A stretch of 64,000 nucleotides of DNA from Bacteroidota bacterium (GTDB taxonomy: Bacteria > Bacteroidota > Bacteroidia > AKYH767-A > 2013-40CM-41-45). The DNA lies in the NCBI GenBank assembly GCA_016711505.1, contig JADJSV010000017.1, forward strand, positions 186,001 through 250,000. Reading direction: 5' to 3'. The notes below the pieces were generated by a model. The model was not told where the DNA came from. It did not search any database and saw only the letters and a program-made list of their open reading frames with translations. The translations under genes and the position numbers were made by a program. Positions within the stretch are counted from its first letter, which is position 1; every line of letters begins with the position of its first letter. Below, one piece after another: positions 43,773 to 52,534 of the stretch.

Positions 43773-45623
43773 ATGAAAAAATATATTTTACTCTTTTCCG
43801 TATTCTTTACTTTTCATATTCATGAACTATTTGCTCAAAATTGCACCGGCGATTCGGTAGTAATAACAACCAGGTATGATGATGCTTATGATCTTCTAAC
43901 AAGAATTGTTACTGATTCATTTGATATCAATACTGGAATTCAAACACAATGTACTTCTGCAATTGACCAAATGGGAAATATCGGTCCGGCTACGTGTACA
44001 ACACAAACTTTTATCCGTTTTTATCTGGAAAGAAATCATAACATGGACACCTTAGTTTTTGTTAGAATGCAGGGAACTGGATCCGGGTTTACTAATTTTA
44101 AAAAAACCGAATATATCTATCAGCCAGTAATCGACAAACCTTTAACTAGAATTGAATATCTCTGGAACGGAGTTAATTGGATTCCAAAATTTAGCGAGAC
44201 TTGGAATTATGATATTAATAATAATTTATCAGGCTATTTAAAACAAATTGACAAAGGTTCAGGTCTTGAAAATGTACAGCGAAGAACATATGCCATAGCA
44301 AATGGAATAGCCACGGAGTTATTATTTCAAAATGATTCTATGGGAAGCTGGATAAATCAACAAAAGTATCTGATCACGCATTCAATTTCCGGAGAACGTG
44401 ACTCACTTTATATCCAATTTTGGAATCAATATAATAGTAATTGGTTTGATAGTATTGCCTGCAATTATCAAATTCAACCAATCAACAATGAACTTGGTGT
44501 TGAAATAACCTGGGCAAGTGCTACTTACGACTCGGAATTTGGCGCATGGTATTATGATACGCTAATTTCAATAATTGACACATCCGACAATATCATTTTT
44601 CAGGAACACCCGGGACTTTATCAAAACAGCCACCAACAATATAAGTATTACAATTATACTCAACTTATAAAATCTGATGTTTCAGATGACTATGGATGTA
44701 TAAGTAATGACTCATACTTTTACGACAACCATGGTGTTCTAACCGGAACATATTATCATGGGGCATGTTCAATGCCATCATCCTCCGGATCTAGCTTTAG
44801 TTATGACAGTTTATACAGACTGACAGGATATTCTGGAAATATTAGTTCAAATATTGGCACTTATATAATTCATGACGAAATATATTATTCCGACTTCAAT
44901 CAAATTGGTTTATCATATTTGGATCCTATGCAATATGCCGGGCATTTATGTCCAGGAAATACAGTTAATACTGTACCCTTAGTTTCAGGTGGATGTGGAC
45001 CATATCATTTTCAATGGTATCCAGCTACTGGCTTGAGTTCAGATACATTAAGTAATCCGGAAATTACTATTCCGGAAGATTCAATAGCATATAATGTATC
45101 AGTAAGTGATTCTATTGGGAATAGTACTTCAATTACATTTTACGTTTATCCATTTACACCGGATATTCCTGTGATTTCATATCAAGCTCCGCTACTTGTT
45201 TCATCGTACGCAAGAGATTATCAATGGTATTACAATGGGACAATGCTGATTAACGATACCAATCAAAGCCTACTCCCCATTAACGACGGAATCTATACTG
45301 TTGTCACGCATGATTTCTTCGGCTGTCTATCCGATACCGGTGAATTCATTTATATTCATACAAGTACAGGTGAGGTAAATAATAATAGACTACAAGTTTT
45401 TCCTAATCCGGCAAATAATGAAATCATTTTAGATGGGCTTTATGCGAAGTCAGAAATTTTCATGTGCGACATTACCGGAAAAATTATTGAAAGATATTCT
45501 GAAAAAAATATTGCAAATGGAAGAATGAAAATCAGTTGCGCTGAACTTTCAGATGGAATTTATTTTTTAAGAATACTTAGCGATAAAATTCGGACCGATA
45601 GAAAAATAATAGTGCAACATTAA
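43773..45623 (+). CDS. T9SS-secreted protein with type A sorting domain
   Basis: A 616-residue secreted protein with a signal peptide (MKKYILLFSVFFTFHIHELFAQ). The first 400 residues are rich in Tyr/Trp repeats of the form YIWNGVNWIPKF and NYQIQPIN, reminiscent of RHS-like or Bacteroidota YD-type secreted proteins, but no family can be named. A PKD-like segment (CPGNTVNTVPLVSGGCGPY, QWYPATGLSSDTLSNP) follows, and the T9SS sorting domain is VFPNPANNEIILDG to GIYFLRILSD. Two inverted repeats flank the gene. Confidence 0.85.
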   Translation: MKKYILLFSVFFTFHIHELFAQNCTGDSVVITTRYDDAYDLLTRIVTDSFDINTGIQTQCTSAIDQMGNIGPATCTTQTFIRFYLERNHNMDTLVFVRMQGTGSGFTNFKKTEYIYQPVIDKPLTRIEYLWNGVNWIPKFSETWNYDINNNLSGYLKQIDKGSGLENVQRRTYAIANGIATELLFQNDSMGSWINQQKYLITHSISGERDSLYIQFWNQYNSNWFDSIACNYQIQPINNELGVEITWASATYDSEFGAWYYDTLISIIDTSDNIIFQEHPGLYQNSHQQYKYYNYTQLIKSDVSDDYGCISNDSYFYDNHGVLTGTYYHGACSMPSSSGSSFSYDSLYRLTGYSGNISSNIGTYIIHDEIYYSDFNQIGLSYLDPMQYAGHLCPGNTVNTVPLVSGGCGPYHFQWYPATGLSSDTLSNPEITIPEDSIAYNVSVSDSIGNSTSITFYVYPFTPDIPVISYQAPLLVSSYARDYQWYYNGTMLINDTNQSLLPINDGIYTVVTHDFFGCLSDTGEFIYIHTSTGEVNNNRLQVFPNPANNEIILDGLYAKSEIFMCDITGKIIERYSEKNIANGRMKISCAELSDGIYFLRILSDKIRTDRKIIVQH

Positions 45624-45627
45624 AATA

Positions 45628-45735
45628 TTAAACACAAGTTCACTTAAAGTCGTCACAAGAACACACATGTGACTTTGAAAGATTAGTTCCATTAGTGCAC
45701 TTGTGATGACTTTAAGTGATATTGAGTTTAATATA
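45628..45735. repeat. Intergenic inverted repeat, family B copy 2
   Basis: Left arm TCACTTAAAGTCGTCACAAG pairs imperfectly with CTTGTGATGACTTTAAGTGA, and AATATTAAAC with GTTTAATAT at the outer edges. The words recall the copy at 1746-1833. Confidence 0.8.
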
Positions 45736-45787
45736 ATCACGAAGACAAACACTTAAAAAAAATTAAAAACGGAGAAAAAAAAATAAC

Positions 45788-45872
45788 CATAGAGAACACA
45801 AAGAAAAAAAGGGAGAAAAAAGAGTTGCGATAAATCTCTGTTTTCTCCCTTTTTTTCTTTGTGCCCTCTATG
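45788..45872. repeat. Intergenic inverted repeat, family A copy 4
   Basis: CATAGAGAACACAAAGAA and AAAGGGAGAAAA pair with TTTTCTCCCTTT and TTCTTTGTGCCCTCTATG. It directly precedes the M28 stop codon. Confidence 0.85.
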
Positions 45873-45883
45873 CTTAAAAAAAA

Positions 45884-46866
45884 TCACGAAGAAACCTTCT
45901 CCTTAAAAATTACACTCATCAACGTCTGCCCCACAGCCCTCAATGTATTCGTATCGATCACATCCATATTATCTGCATGCGTATGCCAGTGTTTTGCAAA
46001 GCCATTGCGACTTGAAAGATCGCTGTTAATGATATCGATTGCAGGGATGCCGATGTTGTTTACATACACATGATCATCAGTTACCCAACCGCCATCCTGA
46101 TGCAGGAAATAATTGCTGTAACCAAGTGACTCGGCTGTCTTCCATACGTTCTGTACAACACCACTTGCACGTTCATAAGACAAACCTTCAAATCTAAATT
46201 GCGCATTCTTTGCTCCGACCATATCTAACAAAATTCCGTAGTTAGCTGTATATCCGGGAACGTGTAAATTCTTTGCCCAGTATTGAGTGCCCAATGCATA
46301 GCTGTCTTCTGCTTCACTTCCACCGCCTTCTTTACCATAATCTTCTGCATCAAAAAAATGATGTCGATTCCGATTTCAACTTTATTCAAGTTCAACTGAC
46401 GCGCAATCTCCATAAGCACTCCTACTCCACTTGCACCGTCATCGGCTCCCAAAATAGGTTTGTCTATATCTTTTTCATCTTTGTCTGCCCATGGACGAGT
46501 ATCCCAGTGCGCAAATAATAAAACGCGATTCTTCGCTTGCGGATTGAATGATGAAATGATATTTCTGAAATTCAGTTTGGTACCGTCGTAGGCATTTACA
46601 ATTCCTTTCTGGACGATGACTGTATCGGCCCAGGATTCCATCTTTTCAATCAGATAATCACCGCAGGCGATGTGGCCTTTTGAATTCGGTACGCGCGGAC
46701 CGAAATCGCATTGGGCTTTAACGAATGCATAAGCAGAGTCGGCAATAAATTCCGGGACAATTACCTGTGGAGTATTATTTGTGACCGGAGTTTCAACTGG
46801 TTTTTCTGTTTTTGTATTGCAGGAAAACAGGAAGGAAATAATTATTGCTATTGGAAGTAGTTTCAT
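45884..46866 (-). pseudogene. M28-family peptidase / glutaminyl-peptide cyclotransferase-like lipoprotein, frameshifted
   Basis: This is a zinc-dependent exopeptidase-fold lipoprotein (lipobox LFSC). Zinc-site elements are FAHWDTRPWADKD, ILGADDGASGVG and, in the second half, THADNMDVID. The frame breaks after GIDIIF: the T run on the minus strand (A run 46354-46360) has seven bases where eight are needed. With one base added the protein continues as FDAEDYGKEGGSEAEDSYAL, restoring the zinc-ligand region and a normal length of about 327 residues. The break site also fits a U UUU UUG slippery sequence for -1 frameshifting. Confidence 0.82.
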
Positions 46867-46893
46867 TGGAAAGTGTTCGGCTCTGAGTTTTTT

Positions 46894-46976
46894 TTAACAC
46901 AGAGTACACAGAGAAAAAAAGGGAGAAAAAAGAGAGCTCCTTTTTCTCCCTTTTTCCTCTGTGTACTCTATGTTAA
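46894..46976. repeat. Intergenic inverted repeat, family A copy 5
   Basis: TTAACACAGAGTACACAGAG with AAAAAAAGGGAGAAAAA pairs with TTTTTCTCCCTTTTTCC and TCTGTGTACTCTATGTTAA. It separates cysS from the M28 gene on the same strand. Confidence 0.86.
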
Positions 46977-46995
46977 TTTTTGCGATAATATTAAA

Positions 46996-48482
46996 TTAAC
47001 TTACTGACCACGATACTTCACCATTCTTCTCATCCTTCAACTGAATATTCAGCTCAAGTAATTGATTGCGGATCTTATCGCTGGTGGCGAAATCTTTTTT
47101 GGCTTTGGCTTCTTTGCGGATGTCGATCAGCAATTGAATTACTCCCGGAAGTTTACCGTCTGAAGTAACAGATTCAACTTTCAATCCGAATACATCCTCA
47201 AGATATGATTTGAATTTTGACTGAAGTAATTCAACAGTCTTGCCGGTAATAACATTTATATTTATAATTCCTTCTTTGATCGAATTGATAACAGGAACCA
47301 GTTCAAACATATTCGCTACAACTTTCGCTGTATTGAAATCATCGTTCATGCTTTCGTCGAAACCATTTATAAGTTTCAGCACTTTCGTTTCAAGTTCTGC
47401 GTCTGAAGCGGCAGCATTCGTAGCACTGAAATTTTTCAGCGCTTCATAGGCATCCCACAATCTTTTCAAACCTTTTCTGATGCCTGCAATGCTTCATTAC
47501 TAAAATCCAAAGTGCTTCGGTAATGTGTTTGCAACATAAAGAAGCGGACTGTCATCGGAGAATAAGCTTTTTCCAAAAGAGGATGGTCACCGGTAAATAA
47601 TTCTCCTGGCAAAAAACCATTTCCCAAAGATTTACTCATTCGCGTACCATTTACAGTAAGCATATTGGTATGCATCCAGTATTTCGCCGGACTTGTATGG
47701 TAGCATGCTTCGCTTTGTGCAATTTCATTCGTATGATGAGTAGCAGCAAGGTCCATTCCACCACCATGAATATCGAATTGTTTGCCTAAATATTTTTCAC
47801 TCATTGCAGAACATTCAATATGCCAACCGGGAAAACCACTTCCCCATGGACTCGGCCATTGCATCAGATGTTCCGGCTTTGCTTTTATCCACAATGCGAA
47901 ATCAAGTCGACCACGTTTTTCATCCTGACCATCCAGATCACGTGTTCCTTCTAACAGGTCTTCGAGTTTGCGATTCGTAAGAATGCCGTACGGTTTCTCT
48001 TTGTTGTATTTTTCTACATCAAAATAGATCGTTCCATTTACTTCATAAGCATAACCATTTGCTATGATCTGCTTAGTCATTTCGATCTGCTCAAGAATAT
48101 GTCCGGTTGCTGTAGGCTCTATTGATGGCGGCATGTTATTAAACAGATCCATCACCTGATGGAAGCCCACAGTATATTTCTGTACGATCTCCATCGGCTC
48201 CACTTGTTCCAGTCTTGCTTTCTTCGCAAACTTATCATCGCCCTCATCTCTGTCACCTTCTAAATGTCCCGCGTCAGTAATGTTCCGCACATAACGAACT
48301 TTATAACCTAAATACTTCAGGTAACGATAAATGATGTCGAAAGAAATAAACGTCCGGCAATTTCCAAGATGAACATCACTATAAACAGTAGGTCCGCAAA
48401 CATACATTCCGACATAATCAGGAATGATGGTTTCAAAAGTTTCTTTTTCGCGGGTAAGGGTGTTGTATATTTTAAGTGACAT
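46996..48482 (-). pseudogene. cysS: Cysteinyl-tRNA synthetase with a one-base frameshift
   Basis: This class I synthetase, normally essential, charges tRNA-Cys. The N-terminal part has YVCGPTVYSDVHLGNCRTF (HIGH region), GWHIECSAMSEKYLG with the zinc ligands, GGMDLAATHHTNEIAQ and the KMSKS loop RMSKSLGN. The frame ends at EALQASEKV, while the next frame resumes as GLKRLWDAYEALK. One G is missing at 47471-47472 (GG where GGG is expected). With it restored the protein has 495 residues, the normal length. The ATG at 48482 (MSLKIYNTLTREKE) fits; longer starts are repeat-derived. No second cysS is in the window. Confidence 0.88.
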
Positions 48483-48537
48483 AAGTGGGTTTAAACTAAC
48501 TGTTCGAATTACGAATCGGTTATTTATTTTGGTTACT

Positions 48538-48580
48538 GTTATAGGTTTCAGGTTGCAAGTTGCAACCTGAAACCTATAAC
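48538..48580. repeat. Near-spacerless palindrome with 21-bp arms (family G)
   Basis: ATAGGTTTCAGGTTGCAA and its exact complement meet around one G, with GTT/AAC extending them. A further CCTGAAACCTG follows. It lies between the cysS start and the SDR gene stop on the same strand. Confidence 0.9.
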
Positions 48581-48606
48581 CTGAAACCTGTAACAATTAA
48601 CAAACA

Positions 48607-49560
48607 TCAATGATGCTGCACCATCGCCTGAATATGCTGAAGCATATCCTCTGTCATTGATGAAAGATCGAATTCAGGTTTCCAGTTCCAGTCTTTTCTT
48701 GCTTCTGCATCATCAATACTTTTCGGCCATGAGTCAGCGTATTGTTGTCTGACATCAGGCTTATAGGTAATGGTAAAATCAGGAATATGTTTTCTGATCT
48801 CAGCGGCAAGTTGTTTCGGAGTAAAACTGATCGCACTCACATTATAAGAAGAACGGATCTTTACCTGCTCTGCCGGCGCATCCATTAATCCAATCGTTGC
48901 GCGCAATGCATCATGCATGTACATCATCGGGAGTTCAGTATTCTCTGACAAGAAACATTCATACGTTTTATTCTTGATAGCTTCATGAAAAATATGTACT
49001 GCGTAATCTGTAGTTCCACCGCCCGGCTCCGATTTATAACCGATCAAGCCCGGATAACGGATTGAACGAACATCAACATTGAATTTCTGGAAATAATATT
49101 CACACCAACGTTCGCCGGCGAGTTTACTGATTCCGTAAACTGTAGATGGCTCAGTCACCGTAAACTGTGGTGTATTGACTCTTGGTGTATTGGGACCAAA
49201 GACAGCAATTGAACTTGGCCAGAACAATTTGAATTTTTCTTCGCGGGCAAGTTCAAGTGTTCCTAACAAACCTTCCATATTCAGTCGCCACGCTGACTTC
49301 ACTTTTTGTTCAGCTGTAGCACTCAGCAATGCTGCAAGCAGATAAACCTGTTTTACATTGTGCTTGCGGATGATCTCCGAAACTTTCACAAAGTCCAGAA
49401 CATCGAGCTGATAAAAAGGACCACTATCCAGAAAACCTTCCGAAGGCATTTTGATATCTGTAGCGATCACATTTGAATCGCCATAGATCCTTCGAAGTTC
49501 TTCCACCAACTCTGAACCGATCTGCCCTTTTGCACCTATTACTAAAACTGATTCTTTCAT
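48607..49560 (-). CDS. NAD-dependent SDR, probable L-threonine 3-dehydrogenase
   Basis: This 317-residue extended short-chain dehydrogenase has the Rossmann motif VLVIGAKGQIGSELV at the N-terminus, the catalytic YGISK (Tyr-x-x-x-Lys) and SSIAVFGPNTPR. The pattern matches the GalE-like L-threonine 3-dehydrogenases of Bacteroidota and archaea, which oxidise threonine to 2-amino-3-oxobutyrate; a sugar epimerase is the alternative. It is divergent from the glycosyltransferases. Confidence 0.85.
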   Translation of the reverse strand: MKESVLVIGAKGQIGSELVEELRRIYGDSNVIATDIKMPSEGFLDSGPFYQLDVLDFVKVSEIIRKHNVKQVYLLAALLSATAEQKVKSAWRLNMEGLLGTLELAREEKFKLFWPSSIAVFGPNTPRVNTPQFTVTEPSTVYGISKLAGERWCEYYFQKFNVDVRSIRYPGLIGYKSEPGGGTTDYAVHIFHEAIKNKTYECFLSENTELPMMYMHDALRATIGLMDAPAEQVKIRSSYNVSAISFTPKQLAAEIRKHIPDFTITYKPDVRQQYADSWPKSIDDAEARKDWNWKPEFDLSSMTEDMLQHIQAMVQHH

Positions 49561-49644
49561 CGCTTTTTATTTGCCTTGCAAATGTACGTTTTTAGTCATT
49601 TGCTAACCCTGTTTTGTATACTTCAAGTACACATTTAAGCCAAT

Positions 49645-51117
49645 ATGAAAACATTTTTTTACCCTATCTTTCCATCAGATTTTATGAAATTCAGGCTCCT
49701 ACTTGTTCTCTTGCTACTGCCACTTTTTTGGATTGGCATCAGTAATTCCCATGACTGGGGCGATGACTATGCGCAGTATCTTTTGCAGTCAAAAAACCTG
49801 ATTGAAAACCGTCCGCAAACAAACTCTGATCTTGTATTTGCTGAAGGCCAATTACCGTATGCGATTATCGCTTATCCGGTTGGATTTCCTGCTCTTTTAG
49901 CACCGGTATATTCAACTTTTAAACTCTTCATTCCGCCTTACCTTTATCTCCAAACACTAATTCTCATTTTATCGGCAGTGCTTCTTTTTGATTATCTAAA
50001 AAGGTCATTTGATATTAAATTGAGTTTATTGATAGCCATATTTTATGCTTATAATATCATTTCACAAATCCTTAAAATGGAGATTCTCTCAGAATTTCCG
50101 TTTACTCTGATATTACTTCTGATTGTTTTATCACTTGGATCCAAAGACAAAAGAGCCTTTTTATTTGCCGGAATTTTAAGTGGTTTTCTGATGTCATTTC
50201 GGGTGTCGGGACTGGTCATATTACCGGCTGTTTTTGGATGGATTTTATTTATGCAAAAGGAGATTCCGATTCAAAAAAGGCTGCTGAATTTTGGCGTTTT
50301 TTCATCTCTGGCAATTGCAGTTTTCATAATCTTAAACTGCATTTTATTTGACATTGACATCCGGAATTTCGTCCAGTTTTATGCTGGTCAATTTGAAGCG
50401 AATCGGATGAGGGTTCCTTCTAATTTTGTCGGCTTCTTTGAAAAAATTGCTGCAGCATTTATTCCAACATTTACTTCAGTCATTATCACTATTCTTTTTC
50501 TAATCCTGACAATAACCGGATTTTACAAAAAGTTTAAGGAGAAAGAAGTTGCTGAATGGTTCTTTATCTGCTACCTGCTGTTGATCGTTCTTTACCCATA
50601 TTCATCGTCCGGTCTCAGGTTTATTTATCCGGTCCTTCCGTTTATCTTAATTTATTTTGTCAAAGGATTTCAAACGTTCTATCATCTTTTGTCTTCAAAA
50701 GACAGGTCTTTTTCAATTTTGACAATCATCTTTTCTGTTTCAATTATCTTATCCTATAAAGCTCTCAACTCTTTGCCACCTGCTGATGGTCCATATGCAA
50801 ATGATGCAAGAGCGATGTTGAATTTTATCCGAGACGAAACCCCTGCTGATGCAATTGTCCTGTTTTCAAGAGCCCGCGCAATAAATCTGTATTCTGAAAG
50901 AAGATCTACTTTTTTAATTCAGCACAAAAACGAACAGGAAAATCTTGCAAATCTCCGGGCATTAAGTTGTGATTATGTACTTTATCCTGACGAACGTTCG
51001 GGTGCTTTTAATCAAAGTCTGCAGGATTTTTTAATGATCAACAAATCAGAATTCGATACTATCTACAAAGAAAACCGATATCTGCTTTTGAAAATGAAAG
51101 CTGTTAATCATCCATGA
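49645..51117 (+). CDS. GT-C type membrane glycosyltransferase (family 39-like)
   Basis: This 490-residue inner-membrane protein has about ten membrane helices. The first periplasmic loop contains the acidic motif HDWGDDYAQYLLQSKNL expected of polyprenyl-phosphate sugar-using GT-C enzymes. The C-terminal soluble part (about 390-490) is small. Its acceptor is unknown, with lipid A, glycans or proteins all possible. Its stop overlaps the start of the next gene (ATGA), so the two are translated together. The ATG at 49645 or 49684 could start it. Confidence 0.8.
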   Translation: MKTFFYPIFPSDFMKFRLLLVLLLLPLFWIGISNSHDWGDDYAQYLLQSKNLIENRPQTNSDLVFAEGQLPYAIIAYPVGFPALLAPVYSTFKLFIPPYLYLQTLILILSAVLLFDYLKRSFDIKLSLLIAIFYAYNIISQILKMEILSEFPFTLILLLIVLSLGSKDKRAFLFAGILSGFLMSFRVSGLVILPAVFGWILFMQKEIPIQKRLLNFGVFSSLAIAVFIILNCILFDIDIRNFVQFYAGQFEANRMRVPSNFVGFFEKIAAAFIPTFTSVIITILFLILTITGFYKKFKEKEVAEWFFICYLLLIVLYPYSSSGLRFIYPVLPFILIYFVKGFQTFYHLLSSKDRSFSILTIIFSVSIILSYKALNSLPPADGPYANDARAMLNFIRDETPADAIVLFSRARAINLYSERRSTFLIQHKNEQENLANLRALSCDYVLYPDERSGAFNQSLQDFLMINKSEFDTIYKENRYLLLKMKAVNHP

Positions 51118-52259
51118 ACACATCTACCAAAATTATCATAGATAAATTTGCAGGTGGATTTATCGTTTTTCTTCTAAATAGTCTGGATAAACTTTTAAGA
51201 CCAACGGGAAAGAAGTCTGCAAAATCTCCGGAAAAAATTATTGTATGCAAATTTCTTGGAATGGGTAGTATCATCCAGTCTACGCCACTTCTAATGACTT
51301 TAAAAAAACAATTTCCGGAAGTTAGAGTTGTTTATCTCTCAACTTTATCGAATAAAAAATTCCTTGAACAGATCTCTGTTATTGATGAATTAATAATCAT
51401 CAATGACAAATCATTTTTTTCTACCATCATTTCTTCTCTTTCAAGCATCAAATTACTTTTTAAAATAAAAGCAGATGTCTTCATTGACCTGGAAACTCAT
51501 TCTCATTTTAGTAAGATCTTTACGATCTTAAGCGGAGCGCTATTAAAATTCGGATTGACGAAAGATGCAAAAGGGCAAAACAATATTTATAGCGTCACGT
51601 CTGAATTGCACATTGATCGGCCTGTCTCGGAATCTTATCTACAAATGTGCAGTTCAATTATTAATGTGCCCGTCATAAATGAACTTTATAATTTTACAAC
51701 AACTGAAAGTGATTTTCAGAAGCTAAAACAAAAACTTTCACTTCAGGAAAATTACATCATTATTAATCCAAATGCTTCTGACCTCAGGATCGAAAGGCGT
51801 TGGCCAAAAGAGAAATATTCTTCTCTGGTTGAAAAAATTATAGAACGATATCCTGATTGCCAACCAATTCTTATTGGCTCAACAGGGGAGGCAAAATATG
51901 TAAGAGAGGTTTTAGAAGGAGTTAATTCAAAATTCGAAAGTAGTATTTTGAATACTGCAGGAAAACTAAGTATTGAGGAATTGACTGCCCTGATCAGCAG
52001 AACAAAATTGATGATCACAAACGATACCGGGCCAATGCATTTATCGTTTGCAGCACACCGACCGACAATCGCTTTGTTTGGTCCGGCTTCACCGGTTCAA
52101 TTTGGCAATCATCCTTCTGTTTGTGCCGTTTATAAAAAAGTTGAGTGTAGTCCATGTGTACATGATCACATTAAACCGCCATGTCAGGGAAACAATATTT
52201 GTATGAAGCAGATTGAAGTAACAGAGGTTTTTGAAGCGGCGGTTATGAAACTAAGTTAA
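51114..52259 (+). CDS. Family 9 glycosyltransferase (heptosyltransferase-like)
   Basis: This 381-residue GT-B enzyme related to LPS heptosyltransferases shows KFLGMGSIIQSTPLL in the N-terminal domain and the nucleotide-sugar segment IIINPNASDLRIERRWPKEKY. The C-terminal NDTGPMHLSFAAHRPTIALFGPASP is diagnostic. A Cys cluster near the end (CSPCVHDHIKPPCQGNNIC) recurs in this subfamily. It is translationally coupled to the GT-C gene and lies 275 bases upstream of porZ. Confidence 0.9.
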   Translation: MNTSTKIIIDKFAGGFIVFLLNSLDKLLRPTGKKSAKSPEKIIVCKFLGMGSIIQSTPLLMTLKKQFPEVRVVYLSTLSNKKFLEQISVIDELIIINDKSFFSTIISSLSSIKLLFKIKADVFIDLETHSHFSKIFTILSGALLKFGLTKDAKGQNNIYSVTSELHIDRPVSESYLQMCSSIINVPVINELYNFTTTESDFQKLKQKLSLQENYIIINPNASDLRIERRWPKEKYSSLVEKIIERYPDCQPILIGSTGEAKYVREVLEGVNSKFESSILNTAGKLSIEELTALISRTKLMITNDTGPMHLSFAAHRPTIALFGPASPVQFGNHPSVCAVYKKVECSPCVHDHIKPPCQGNNICMKQIEVTEVFEAAVMKLS

Positions 52260-52271
52260 AGGTCCCCAAAT

Positions 52272-52370
52272 TCTGCGGATTTTCTGCGTATTCTGCGCAA
52301 GTCTGCGGGAGATAAATACGCTAAAATTATTTCCCGCAGACTTGCGCAGAATACGCAGAAAATCCGCAGA
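52272..52370. repeat. Intergenic inverted repeat, family D copy 2, perfect 39-bp arms
   Basis: Left arm 52272-52310 (TCTGCGGATTTTCTGCG and onwards) and right arm 52332-52370 are exact reverse complements across 21 bases. It starts 12 bases after the GT9 stop and ends 87 bases before the porZ -7 element. Confidence 0.95.
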
Positions 52371-52456
52371 GATCCCTTCGGGATTGAAGTTGGTTTCAAC
52401 CAGTTTAAAAACCATTGGAGCAAGGAAACTGAATGGGTTTCCGCAGAAAATTTCCC

Positions 52457-52464
52457 TAACTTTG
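52457..52464 (+). promoter_or_regulatory. Putative -7 element of porZ
   Basis: TAACTTTG matches TAnnTTTG, 71 bases before the porZ ATG. A clear TTG at the -33 distance is lacking. Confidence 0.45.
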
Positions 52465-52534
52465 ATTCTCTGATTTTTGGCAGAAACCACAATAATCTCC
52501 CTAATCTGCCGTTTTCAGATACTCTTCTCAACCT

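Noticed and set aside
47460..47480. Programmed frameshift in cysS
   Set aside because: The site GAA AAG GTT TGA has no slippery heptamer. A missing G in a GG(G) run is simpler.
48538..48596. Longer N-terminus for cysS starting near 48596
   Set aside because: The extra residues are a translation of the family G palindrome. The family start is at 48482.
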